This document shows, one piece after another, positions 50,652 to 63,700 of a DNA stretch of 64,000 nucleotides. The notes below the pieces were generated by a model. That model was not told where the DNA came from. It saw only the letters and a list, made by a program, of their open reading frames with translations, and searched no databases. The number at the start of each line of letters is the position of its first letter. The stretch's first letter is position 1. This DNA is from Brevipalpus yothersi. Lineage: Eukaryota > Arthropoda > Arachnida > Trombidiformes > Tenuipalpidae. The position numbers and the translations under genes were made by a program. Where the stretch lies: NCBI GenBank assembly GCA_003956705.1, contig QZCP01000201.1, positions 6,915 through 70,914 on the forward strand. Direction: 5' to 3'.

Positions 50652-51922
50652 CTAAAATTTCCATGGACAGAGGACGAAACTTTAGCTGGCTCTGATATCA
50701 TGATACGAGCCAGCTCAGTGAAATTATTAGTATTGAGATTAAGTACAAAATTATAGGCTCTATCTTGGACCTCAGATATAATTGGAAAAATGACACCTAG
50801 AAAAGGAGATCAATAATTAAAATTTTCATAATAATAAACCTGTGCCTTATCTCAACTATCAGCAATATCCACTTGATTGGAAAATACTGATATAATTATA
50901 AACTCAAGTATATTTTACCATTATCTTTCTCTGTTCCAGATGGGTTTTGGATGAAAAAGGACTTCTCCTTGAAACTGATAGCTTGTACCTTTCCAGATGA
51001 CCATATTCTTGGTCATGATGTTAAATTTGATGAGCTAGATAGATAGGACCATCTTATTAAATCAGTGGTAAATCATGGCTAAAATAATTACCGAATTGGA
51101 GTGTTCGTATGGCTCAAATGGAGCACCTCCATAAACAGATTGATACTTTTTACACGTTAATCTTTTGTCAATAGAAGGATTCTCGAAGCCTGATAATAAA
51201 CGAAAGAACATAGTTCAGACTAATCAGATATATTTGATCGGAAAAACTCTAGAAAAAGGAAAAAAGGAAAGAAAGAAAAGAGAGAAAAGAGAGAAAACTT
51301 ACCATCTTTCAACAGAATTTCAGGTGTCAAAATGATCTCAGTATCAAATAATTTTTCAGCCTGAGCATCATATGATCATTATTCTAATAGGAGTTGATGA
51401 CATGGAGAAAGATGAAAGGTTCCAATAGAAAGCTGGACCTCAGATTACGGCCAGTTGATTTGTCGATAAAATGAAATTGAGTCTGATGTTGAAAGAGGAG
51501 AAAAACAGTTCATCAGTAAAACTTTCAGAAAAGATAATTTCGTGATGAAAAAATATTTATACACAATCAGAAGATAGATGAATTCACTTTCTCTTTTTGT
51601 CCATGCCATTTGAATCATGGACACGTAGAGAACGAAAAAATGATACCATGAGTTGGATCATTTTTTGGTAGGCGATGGTGTCGAGAAACTTTGACTTGAA
51701 CCAAACGTTGTGATCACCAAAATTATACTTGTAAAGTATCGCAGCTACATCGAAAAAGTGATTAACCGAGAAATCATCACTTAGATCAAATAGACCTGGA
51801 CCAAGTCGTATAAGTGAACCTTTTAACCAATCGGGCAAGTGTCCCTGGACATCAAGTTGAATCTCTTTTTCACATGCTTTAACATTGGCGAATACTTTGC
51901 CCAAGTAGGCCTTATCAGACAT
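50652..51922 (-). pseudogene. Carotenoid oxygenase pseudogene
   Basis: Exon 1 (51922 down to about 51644) is nearly intact, starting MSDKAYLGKVFANVKACEKE. Almost all of exon 2, including the first two iron-binding His, is gone: the sequence runs from just past exon 1 into the last codons of exon 2 (HGQKEK homologue). Exon 3 has an internal deletion of about 250 bp that removes the third His region. Exons 4 to 6 remain recognisable with changes. It cannot make an active enzyme. Confidence 0.9.
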
Positions 51923-52448
51923 TGTTTAAAGTTAATATTTTTTCTGATCAAGCTCTGAAAGTTGGTACAATATAATTCGCAATCACTCGAGGTAGTAAAA
52001 AAACTTGACCACAATTTTGTATTGGCACACGGTCAGTCACAGTCACAGTCACAATTGGAAAAAGAGACGATGACCAAAAGAAGAGAGAAAAATAAATCAA
52101 AATGTTTGAGTATATCAAAGTATGAGATGAAAAGTAATACAACACAATGTTGGCTACATACCAAACATGAACACACAAAATAGAAACAAAAAACAATCTA
52201 CATAGACATCAATCTAATGTGGTTGTGAGTACATGAGAGCTCGAGAGGAGGCAAAAAGGAAGAGAGAAAGAGTAACATTTCGCCTTTTTAGCCATGAAAG
52301 GTTTGAACATGAGATTATGATGACTATGATGATCAAGCTCATCTTGATGATGAATTCCATAAGAATTTTATCTTGTACATCAAGACCTCCGATTGGCTAG
52401 AAATGATAAAATTTCATTCGGTAAAATCTCTATCATCTTTTCTTGCGG

Positions 52449-52451
<3 letters not shown>

Positions 52452-52506
<55 letters not shown>
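52452..52506. repeat. (CT)n microsatellite, block B
   Basis: CT run corresponding in position to the CT/CTTT run at 42596-42640 in block A; the two copies differ in length and motif. Confidence 0.9.
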
Positions 52507-52510
<4 letters not shown>

Positions 52511-52853
52511 CTTGGTTATGTGTTCTGGAGCAATTTTCTGGTGTTCTCAAAATGAGAGGAATGTTTAACTGTTATTACAATTGACGGTAATGATTCTCCA
52601 TATGCATACACTGTGTAGATTCGAAAATTGCTATTTTAGAAAACAAAAATCAGGTTTAAATGAAAACTAATCATCGGTATGATGATTTGAATCACTTAGT
52701 GTTCGATCAACTGAGAAATCAAAAGCTCTGAAATACATGGCATTTTTTCTAGTCCTCCATGATCAAATCGGTGCACTGATCGAAGGTTGTTCACAAATTC
52801 CGATCAAAAATGGAGGGAACTCAGAAATATTTTCAGTATTTTAATGATTAATT

Positions 52854-54251
52854 TTATTGATCATATTTGATAGCAAATTGAAGAAAATGGAAGAGAGGAG
52901 AAGAATTCTGCGGTGGTATATTCTTACTCATAATACGCTGTAATCTAGCCATTCCTTGGGGCAAATTATTCATACACTGTTCTTTTGATTGATGTCTATT
53001 GCAGGCAAGATCCATAAATTCGATCACAGCATCCGATATTGTGCTCTCAATATATTTCGCTGTACCTGGACCAGTACTGTCCTTACATAATTCGGTTACC
53101 TTTTCGAGTAAACATTCTCGAAACAAATGGAATGAGCAACAAAAATTTGGAAACTGTGTCAATGGATCACTCATATTTCGAGCAATCGATTTAATCATCA
53201 CAGTCCACTTATCACTACACTGGTGAGCTGGCTCAGATTTTTTTTCATCCCTTATACAGCCCATGTGATAGAGAAATTCTGAAACGAAAATTGGTCAATC
53301 GTAAAATATTAGACATTATTCGATGTCAAGTCAGTATCAATAAGTGAAATAAGAGAAGAAAAAATTATTCAAATACGTTCCTCGCTCAGTTGATCATGAT
53401 TTGCATAAATATTTATCAAACTCGTTCTTATCCGAGTGTTTCGATTAACAAACGCCAAGCAATTATCAACATGCAATCAATAAAAATTCAACAAAAAAAT
53501 TTTTTTAAGGATAAGATTATAGTATTAAGAGAAAGCGTATTTACTACTGTTCTCTTCTCTTAATCCATTTGATGATACATATGTATGTTATAACTGTTTT
53601 TCTTCCTCACCTTTTCTTCCCTCTCCTGAAACACATCGTTTTTTGTATGCTTTCTTCAGATGATGCAATGCTGTTGCAAATACTTGCTTTGCAAATGGCT
53701 TGTAGCATCTTGAATGACGCTCAATACATTTAACATTATCGGCCATAATCCTGATACATATTGTGGAGAGAAATAGAAATAAATTTCAAATGAAAATAGT
53801 GAATGGATTAAAAATATTCACAACACTATGAGTCGGACTGATGGTATAGGATGGGAAGTCAATATAAAATCACTAAAATATCATGAAATTATCGAATTAT
53901 AAATCATCTCAAACCATTTATAATAATGTAAATTCGAAATGAAGAGAATGATGATGATGCTGTGATATTGTAATATTGTGAAATCAAACACTTACTTGCA
54001 ATGTGTGTCCAACTCTTTTTCATTTCTGGGAATATATCGATCTCGATCACCTTCAAACATTAATTTACGAGCACATCGATCAGCTTGTCTGGTGGACACT
54101 GGACAATCTTTTCGTTGCGCTGGACACATGACATAAGAGGATCATTAGAACGAATGCTACACAAAAACACATCGAATCACAATCACAACCTACCTGATAC
54201 AGAATCTAGTTGTATACACAGTAAAAAAGTGAATATAGTTAAGAGTATCAT
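52854..54251 (-). CDS. Secreted cysteine-rich helical protein, unknown function
   Basis: Four exons: 54251-54194, 54119-53996, 53750-53611, 53278-52854; 248 residues, all phases consistent. It begins with a signal peptide (MILLTIFTFLLCIQLDSVS) and continues with a mature chain rich in helices, Lys/Arg and about 15 cysteines, including FPNFCCSFHLFREC. There is no transmembrane segment. The layout recalls small extracellular arthropod proteins such as the 27 kDa haemolymph glycoprotein group, but I cannot assign a family. The TAA stop overlaps an AATAAA motif (52858-52853), so the 3'UTR may be very short. A truncated duplicate lies at 42864-43740. Confidence 0.72.
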
Positions 54252-54547
54252 TTTAAATTAAATTATACCAACTTTCACCGATACTGAGGTATGAATTCAA
54301 TCGGTATTCTTGAATCAAAATGATATCCAATTTTTTGTGGAGCCAATTTTTCTCTCAATTCAAATGGGAGATATGAGGAGGAGTTATGGGATCAAAGTTT
54401 GAGAGTGAAGGAAAAAAGAGCTCTTTTAATTCAATTCCATTAAGAGGGAAATGGTTAATCATTTTATGACAAGGAAATCAGATGAAAGGTGAAAATCTAA
54501 ATATTATCAACATCAATTGGAATTAAACGTTAAATTTTGGTGAAATT

Positions 54548-54600
<53 letters not shown>

Positions 54601-55918
54601 TTGAAAGGAAGTGGACATGATTTTGTCTCACTCAGTCAGTTTGTAAACTGTTAAAATTCATTGCCGAACACGTGTATTAGCATTTATAATCAGAATGTTT
54701 TCTTCTTGCACTCAGAATTTGTAAACTGATTAGATGGATGATTGGAATCATGGAAATTCAGATAGTTTATTGACTTGGTATGGGACTGGGGAATACGAGT
54801 ATGTTCCAGATTTGTCTCGCCAGAATATGAATCGATATGCGTGGAAAACATGCCACAATGATAATATTTAGAAAGTTTTATCGCTATTTTCAATGGTGAT
54901 TTTTTTCAAGTCAATAGCGAATAAAAAGTCACAGGATTGTGATGAGTGTTAATGAAATCACATTAATTACTCTTTAATTTTTCAAGATACTATCCGGACA
55001 GTTCTAATAATTGCAAATGCCGTAAGTAAATTCTTGAAGAAGGAAAAATTTTTTTTGATCAAAAAATGATTTCTTCAAATCAAATCAATGAAGACCAGTT
55101 TACACTTTCTTCACTATCTTTTACTGATAATAACGATGGCCACATGGTTCATTCTATCTGAAAATTTCCTCATTCATTGTTTATTCAACATTCCTGTAGA
55201 GAGATAATTTTATCATTTGATGAAAAAATCTCGCTGGAATCACAAAGATTTTCGGTCAAGTGTTCATATTTTGCATATTTTTATTTGTTGCTTTAAGCTG
55301 ATACTCCAATTGTTCCCCATTGAGTTTGAGTTGAAAAAATTTCCATCCATCATGAGTCACTCGAGTTTGTCAATTATTGGTTAGAAAAAAAATTTATTCA
55401 TTTATCAATTAGTAGTAATAATGCCCACTGGGTCCTCATCTTGGTATGCATTAAAAAAGAGGGGAATAAAAAGCCAAAATTTTTTAAGAGTAATATTTAA
55501 GTATTCAGAGAGAAAGGCAATGGTGAAATTGTTTTTCTTTTTTTTTGTTCATGCTTTGAAAAGGTACCCAAAAAAAATAAGATCTATTTCATGAAGACAA
55601 TCTGTGTAAAAGTTTCCATGTTCAGGGAAGAGCATATCTTGCAGATACGTTGATACGGTCATGATTGATGGTCAAAGTAAATCAAATGAGAGAGGATGAC
55701 TTATCTTTCCAAAAAAACACATCACACATAAAATATGATTAGACTATTTTGATGAAGATGACAGGAGATAGCATATGATCCAATGTCCAATTTGATTATC
55801 ATCATTACCATCATAATTGATTAAATAATGGGAAGAAAGAAGGGAAGAGAGAAACATTTTTTTCAATTCACTTCCCATTCAAATCATGATTCAAACTTTA
55901 ACATATTCATATTTATAC
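54252..55918. other. Intergenic region with a GA microsatellite
   Basis: Contains a (GA)n tract at about 54551-54592 and otherwise AT-rich sequence without a supported gene. It lies between the start of the Cys-rich gene and the 3' end of Jun, and probably includes the Jun 3'UTR. Confidence 0.5.
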
Positions 55919-57233
55919 TCAAATTTGCACTCTACTACGAAACTGTAGAGCCAATTTTTGATCATTCTCAATGGTACTCGCAATATCACATCCATTTTGC
56001 ATATGTACCACAACTTCATCATTCAATCGGCCTACTTCACCTCTCAATCGATTTAATTGGACATTAAGACTAGCATTCTCTTTCTTCAAACTTTCTACTT
56101 TCGCTTCGAGTAGCTTTATTTTTTCCATCTTCTTCTTACGACATTTACTGGCCGCTATTCGATTTCGCATCTTCTTGTGTTCCGATTTTTTTTTCTCCTG
56201 CTCATCCATATTGATCGGTGGTGGAACACTTGATGACGATGGTGGAGTGTTACTATTACCACTGTTCAGTATGCCCATTGATCCACCACCACCGGACATG
56301 GATGCCAATGGTCCAGTGGATGTAGTGGACATTGGCGCCAAATGTATCGGAGACATCATACTGTTACCGGGTTCCGATTTAATTTGAATTGTGTGTGGGC
56401 TATGATGGTGTGATGATGGCTGGTTGTGATGATGGTGACTTGGGACATGATGGTTGTGGTGGTGGTGGTGGTGATGTATCGAATGATGTTGCTGTAGCAT
56501 CGAGTCGGCGGTCATGGTTCCCTGTAGCATACTGATCGTATTCGAAATTGACTGTGGCGGTGGTGGAGATGTGTGTAAAGTGTATAAACTATTGGAACAA
56601 ATACCACTTTCGGGACTGTATGGTATGATTATTGGCTTCATTTCGCTACAATTCGGTGGCATAGATCCTCGTTGATGTATTCGCTGGTGGTGTTGGTGAT
56701 GCTGATGATGGTGCTGTTGTGGTGAACTCATGTGGGGCGGTGTTGATGAGGGTGGGGACAGTGGAGGTGGTGGTAGGGATGATGATGGTGGTGATACTGA
56801 TGAGCATGATGAGGATACTTGTTGTGATGGCTGGGATGATGGGGGTGGTGGCTGATTTGGATGTGGTGGTAGTGGTAGTTGTGGCTGTTGTAAGCAGCAT
56901 GAAGAGGCGAGCGGATCAGATGGTGGGCCATGATATTGGTGATGTGAATTGTGTTGCTGAGATGTTACTGAAAAAGGAGAACAATTGACCTTAATTTTAT
57001 TCATTCATATTCACTTTCTTTTTGGGACACTTTTGGGATAATTGGTATGAGTGAAGATCACCAAATGGGAGTGATTCATTCACATACATACACATACACA
57101 CACACACACACACTTATATTAATGTTACGTGTTGTTCATGATAAAATTTCAATGAATTTATGAGTGTGAGAGTGTGTATGTGTTTGTGAGTATACACTAG
57201 CCATTCACGTTCGAACGAAAGTTTCGTAGAAAC

Positions 57234-57274
<41 letters not shown>

Positions 57275-57732
57275 GTTAAAGTGGAAAAACGATAAGTCGA
57301 CTATGAGCAACCATAGCTGGTACCCATAGAATTGGCCTTGATTTGGACAACTTTATCATGGACTAGTCGGCTAAAATAACAGAAAAAAGAGTCTCTCAAT
57401 GATGGTGATTATTATGATGAAGATTGGAAAGATTTTCGATGTGAGAGAGAGAGGATCACTCTTTTCTCTGTACATTTATTTTGTGTTTGAATATTTAACA
57501 CATGATACGGCAACAATCAAACTAATCGTATTGAATAGAATGCCTATATGCTCTCTTTTTGGGTGCACACTTATGAAATTAAAAGTCCTTGCAAGTGATA
57601 ATAATTGATTATTATAAGAGAATAACTAGAAATCAGATTTTGTATTTAATATTTGCAAGAATCATTGAAATATTTGATTGCTCTATGATAAGAAAAAAAT
57701 TGAGGATCATTGAGAAGCTTTCTATCGAGAGT

Positions 57733-57776
<44 letters not shown>

Positions 57777-58024
57777 AAGAAAGAGAACAATTTACGATCT
57801 TTTTCTCTCACCCATGTCAGCATTCACATAATACCGATACAAAACAACATACACGTATGAGTAAAATTTTTGAATCATTTTCCACTTTTATTATTATCAT
57901 AGAGATTTAAAATTTAAACATTGTTTATATCTAAAATTGATTCTCTCAGCCTATTGGTCTCAATCTTAAATACACCTATTATTGCCTTGATGGAATAACC
58001 CTTTTATTCGTTTTTTACTGTAAC

Positions 58025-58072
<48 letters not shown>

Positions 58073-58537
58073 CTCTCTCTCTCTCACACACACCCTCTTG
58101 ACGACGCCTTCGAACTTTTCTTCTCTCTTTCTGCCCGGTTTTTTCTTCTTTTTTCGATATGCTTCTCACTCTCTTTCTGTTTCCGATAACCTTGTTGGTT
58201 GCCTTCTTACCTGTTTCTGATTCTTCTCTGAGATTTACGAAGGATGCCGTGCTGCTACTCGGTGGCATATTCGGCCCTAAAGCGATTTGATGAACCATGA
58301 AGGGAAGACAGAGAGAGAGAAAGAATATAACAATTTTAGGGAAAATAAGTTGGAGAAAGAATATGAATTTTCCATGTATGAATAAAAAATGAACCATCAG
58401 AACAACATGGACAAAAAAAGATAGATAGGGAAGGAGAGAAAGAGAGATGATCCTGTGTGTCCATGAAGATTAGCTATCAAAATTCTGATAATAATAATCC
58501 GATAGTGGCTTAAGCTGCTATAGTGACTATTATGATC

Positions 58538-58609
<72 letters not shown>

Positions 58610-59203
58610 TTCTCTCTCTCTCTCTTTCTCTCTCTATTTCACTTGCTGATTTTCAATCGAACAAGTTATCCTCCAAAATTACTCATCACAACATTCAATT
58701 GTAAATGATGATACTTTCTCTTTCTCTCTCTCTTTTTCTCTCTTTCACTATGATCTTGTTATGATTCTGTATCGTGATTGTAGTCGAAAAAAGTTTGATT
58801 AGTGAGAATCAGTGAACAAGTGAGAGTGAGAGTGAGAGAGAGAATGAATCATGAATTGCACTACTCACAATTAATAGTGTTCACCGACGAGATACCACTT
58901 GAAACATTTGACATTTCGGTTAGGAATCGTTCCAACACTGGTGTATCAACCTGATTTACATCAGGAGATTCCAGTACGACGTTACCATGAATAAACCTTT
59001 CTTCTCCCAGCGATTCGGGATCCATGCGTACATTTAAGTTACATGATGGCATCCTACTTGGCCCTGATACAAGTGTTCATGAACGTAAATAGAGAAAAAG
59101 AGTGTGAGAAAGAAAGAGCAGAACGAAGAGGAAAGTTGAAAAAATACTCAATCATGGATATAATATATATTCGAAGTGTTCAGAGACAGAAGAAAAGTTC
59201 GAG

Positions 59204-59283
<80 letters not shown>

Positions 59284-59978
59284 AAACATTCAAAATTTTT
59301 CTCAAGACTTGTCACTATCTGCCATCAAGTGTATATGTGTAACTCTGTTTTGCTATTATATGTAACCGCATCATTTTCTCTCTCTCTCTCTCTCTCTCTT
59401 TCCTTCTCTTTCTCTTTCTTTTACTCTCATGAGAGTAGAGGCTGAGCGAGGTGAGGAATGCTATTGGAATGAGAGTTAAAAATTTAAATTGATTGTGGTA
59501 AACATGGTTGAAAAGAGTAGAGGAATACTGGCTTTATTCGCTTGATGACAACTGAAATTGGTTGAGGCAACGAAAAATAGTTAACCAACAAATTGGCACC
59601 AGAAAAGTTGTAAGTCAGTATATGCGGTTTGTCAGACACACTTTCTCTTTTTTTCTCTCTCTCCTTTGATTCTCTATCTGATAATTATCATTCGGAATTC
59701 AGGGTACAAATTCCGCTGATAATCAGAATTGACAGAGTTTGTTTGACAGGGACAGAGAGAAAGAGAAACAGTGAAAAAGTTCAAAGATGCAGATTATTTG
59801 AGAAAAGAGAGTGAATCAATATCAAGGGCAATGATATGGATCATTGATGATAGTGATAATAAGAATGCAGAACGATAATCGGTAAAGTTTTCTTGGGTAC
59901 TTGGAAAAAAACGGCATGCAAATTAGGGTGAAAATAAAGATACTTACAGCTGATATTGGCTGACATTGCACTGGACAT
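55919..59978 (-). CDS. Jun: Jun, AP-1 bZIP transcription factor
   Basis: Four coding exons: 59978-59948, 59063-58869, 58276-58211, 56967-55919; every join is phase 1; 446 residues. The C-terminus has the Jun basic region (KKMRNRIAASKCRKKKMEKI) and a leucine zipper (LLEAKVESLKKENASLNVQL). The second exon carries a delta/docking-like segment, VVLESPDVNQVDTPVLERFL, similar in layout to fly Jra and to the JNK-docking and phosphorylation region. The central part is low complexity: Pro/Ser runs, QHHHQHHQHH and a run of seven His. IQIKSEP could be a SUMO or regulatory site. The product binds TRE/AP-1 sites as a homodimer or with Fos. I chose the ATG at 59978; the frame is open upstream, so an earlier start is possible. 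Confidence 0.9.
57237..57269. repeat. (GA)n in a Jun intron
   Basis: GA run inside the last Jun intron; a second run is at about 57739-57772 and a CA run at about 57094-57112. Confidence 0.9.
58026..58085. repeat. (CT)n/(CTTT)n in a Jun intron
   Basis: CT run interrupted by four CTTT units, about 125 bp beyond the 58211 donor in the last intron. Confidence 0.9.
58541..58635. repeat. (CT)n microsatellite in a Jun intron
   Basis: CT run with scattered CTTT units, in the intron between the 58869 donor and 58276 acceptor. Confidence 0.9.
59207..59279. repeat. (GA)n microsatellite in Jun intron 1
   Basis: Pure GA run of about 72 bp, followed by a CT run at about 59376-59420. The two are complementary and could pair in the pre-mRNA. 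Confidence 0.92.
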
Positions 59979-60524
59979 GTTGTCGTTGGGTATAAAAAAT
60001 TTTCTTCGAAATTTGAGTGGAATAATTGTGATATATGGACTTAGTGTTTTGAGAATCTGACGGATCCAGTTGATAGAGCAACGCAAAGTTACTTGATCAT
60101 CAAAATTTCATATCTTAATTTCATTCACTCATTTTTTTACTCATAACGTTCGAAAAGAAGACAAATTAGACGTAAATCATCTGTTGGAATGGTTGATTGA
60201 TGAAAAATATCACAGAAAAAATATTAAAAATTCACCAAAATATCAATTCTGTCACTGAACACAATCAAAAAGTGAAGTGATGAATCGAACAATGAATTAA
60301 TAGTGTATAAATATGGAAGCGCAGAAAATTTTGACTCAAATTAAGTTGTTGCCGTAATGAACCAAATTGAAACTAACTAATTTATTCACTTACTAACTAA
60401 CTAACTAACTAACACATCTGACTGGAAAATCTTTGGATATTGTGCTCGATGGAAAATGCTCGAGAGAGATTGAACAGGACGAGAGAGAGTTATGGACAGG
60501 TATTCAGATTGTGTGAGAAGCTCG

Positions 60525-60597
<73 letters not shown>

Positions 60598-60707
60598 TTC
60601 GGGTGAGCAAGTGAAAGTTAGAGAGAGAGAGAGAGAGAGCAGAGAGATTGAGAAAACGAATCATCATGTGTAGGCTAAATGGTGAGCATTTTTAACGGGA
60701 GAGAAGA

Positions 60708-60744
<37 letters not shown>

Positions 60745-63700
60745 TCAAGATTGGTATCAACATTTTATGGAGATTGGAAAAGAGTTGGTCGCATGTAGCA
60801 CCCATCATGAATCGTATATGTATACACACACACACATTTTCCGTTCTGGAAGATAATTTGTTTGCTTACCATGATAACGGTAGCACGTTCAGTGGATCAA
60901 AAAAATAAAAGCGGGTGAGAATTCCAATAGAGGGAGAGAGAGAGAGAAGATTATTAGACGATTTGATCGATAAATCATTGAAGAGGCCATTCGATCATCA
61001 CCTTTCAGTTTCTTCTATTGATACGAAAAATTTGGTGAACAAATGGATATGCTTCACTATTTGACCTATTAAAATTGATAATGATGATGATGATCACCCT
61101 TTCGGTCTTCATTCGTGTTGTGCATTAAATTAAAATGCACCGAATTGATAATGATTTGAGAAATGGAGTTATGACGATAAATGATTAGGAATAGAAGATC
61201 AAATTAGGGTGAATATTGGCAGAATAAATACTTTCTTCGAATTTTTTTTCTCTTCTTTATCATATCGTTTCAAGGATCAAGTTCAAGCGGAAATTAATCC
61301 ACTCCATTTTATGTTCATGATCTTATCTATCTCAATTCATTGAACCACTGTACCAATGTACACTGGTCAAAGTACACTCTAGTCTATTTCAGAACACAGA
61401 GAAACTGTATATCGGTGAATTTTGTTTGCCTATCATTTGAACACGATGAAATCATGGACCACTAAACATACAAAGCTAGCTGGAAATGTTGTAGTAGTAG
61501 TAGTATTCAAATTTTATGATATAATTTCAGTTTGAAGGCTAACTGTATTGATGAAGATGGAAGAGAGATGAGAGAGATGAGAAAAAATAGATCAACACTA
61601 CAATTTTGACTATCATTCACTTTTTATTTGGTGTCAGATTTGAATGATAAATGACTCGCAAGGATGTTTCCTCAATTTTCTAGGGAAAACTTATCACCTC
61701 AGAAGCATTTTGTATCCATAATTCAACTGTATCTGTGATCTCATTTATTATTGTGCATAAGCAAGTGATCTTGAAGAAAGAGGAGACGGAAAAAAATTTC
61801 AAAACAATATGAAGAATTGATGATCTTCACCCTGAAAGTTTTATCTTCCAGAATTTATCCTATATATACAAACACATACAACTCAATGTGCCAATATAAT
61901 TATGCATATGTGTGTGAGAAAAGGAAACACAAGACTACCGTTTTCATTCATAGGAACTATGTTGCTGAGTCAAACATAGTCCGGACATGTGTTGGTAAAA
62001 CTATACTTCCCTAGGCAAAGACGCTTAATTGTAACAAATTTCCGAAACAATATGCCGGAAGGTTAACAGAGAGAGAGAGAATAAGTTTATCAAGATATTT
62101 TAAATGAATGTTTGTCCTTAGTCTACTCCATATTTTGTGATCGATTGATTTTTTCTTTCGATTATTATTGAGATATGAATCATTGTTACACTATAGACGT
62201 CGAGACATCGTAAAAAAATTTGTTTAATTCTTTTTTCTTCCTCTTCTCGTTGAGTTGCAGGCGCTTGGTGAAAAAAAAGATGATAAAATGCTAATGTTTT
62301 GAAAAGTTTCAATTTTGAAACCCAATCGATAGCTGATAACTTCTGCATCAACTTAGAAGACAGAAAAGAAAATTATTCATTATTTAACGGATACAAAACC
62401 ATGGGATTTCCGATCACTATGATTATTGATTGGTACAGTAAAATTTGACCAATTTTGGTTTGGATAAGTTCCTGATTTTGGTTCATTATCGATCATAGAG
62501 AAAATACAGCTTCTCACACACATTCTTCGAATAGTTAATAGTTATTCGGTTACTATTGAACATTACATTTATGTATGTATAAATCTATATATATTTTGCT
62601 AGCTCGATCGCACCTTCACGAATTATACCTGGTAACCATGGTCGAGTACAGCATCATTAAAATCAGTTAGTATCTATTCTAGGTGTGGTAAAAATTTTAC
62701 TATACACACTTTTTGATGGTGGCAAATGATAATGGTGATGATCTGATCTGATGGATCTCGCTAGAAGTTATCATTTGTATGGCCAACATAGTTCCAGCAA
62801 TCAAGAGAGAAAAAAAAATCTTCGGGCGAGGACATACGCAAGCTTCACAAGTATGTGTGTGTGTATTTGATTAGATTCTGAATGAAGTTGTAGTGCGTAT
62901 TTTCTGATTGGACAAGCTGGTCATTGAGAAAAGAGAGAAAAAAAGAAAGCAGCTTCCGATGATCAATTTACGAATAAAAAAATTTCCGGTGTTCCGAAAA
63001 AAAGCCTCATGGCAACAAATTAAACTAGGGGTCTAGTCTAGTTGGAAAAAATCCGGAGAACTTCAATCAGAACGATGATATATGAGAGGGAAATTCTCAA
63101 AGTTTCCAAAGTTGTTGAATTCACTTTTAAGTCTACTAAAAATCGAAAGTGTTCAACAAGATTCAGAGGAGAGAAAAAAATTTTTCTTCTTTCGAAATTC
63201 AAGCTTCATGCAAGAGCACTTCAACTTCATCGAACAGATGAATCAAGTGCAACAACATTACTATTTACTCATGAATCTCATCTTTTGATTGACTTTTTTT
63301 GTTTCACTTTGCTCTCTCTTCTCTCTCTCTCTCTCTTTCTTTCTCTTTCTCTCTCAAAATGATCCATAAAGCTCAAATGCAATATAAAAAAATTACTACA
63401 TACGAAAGTATCGATAAGCGAAAATGATCGACCTAGAAAATGATTTTCAAGACATGATGAAATCATTTTGCCGGCTGAAATATATCAGTTTCAATATTCA
63501 TTCATGGCTTGGCCTCGGAATAATAGAAGTTTTTTTCTCTTCACCAAGATATTGAACTGAAAAAAATTTGTGTGAACACGAATCAGTTGTACAGTTAGAA
63601 AGGGAAGGGATCAAGTTCATGATGAAGCCATCAGATTGGAATTCTTTTTGACTTTCTCGCACACTGATCAGTGGTACTTTTGGCCATGGATATGCTCTTT

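Larger units (their letters stand above)
49265..54251. repeat. Segmental duplication block B
   Basis: Direct duplicate of block A (38459-43740), with the same gene order and strands. Here BAF and the Cys-rich gene are intact, while the oxygenase has lost coding segments. Confidence 0.85.

Noticed and set aside
56646..56988. Thr-rich, Val/Met-rich and His-rich frames overlapping Jun
   Set aside because: They are shadows of the low-complexity Jun coding sequence in other frames.
63042..63362. 106-codon frame near the right end
   Set aside because: Basic, low-information peptide ending in a CT-repeat translation, without homology or splice support.
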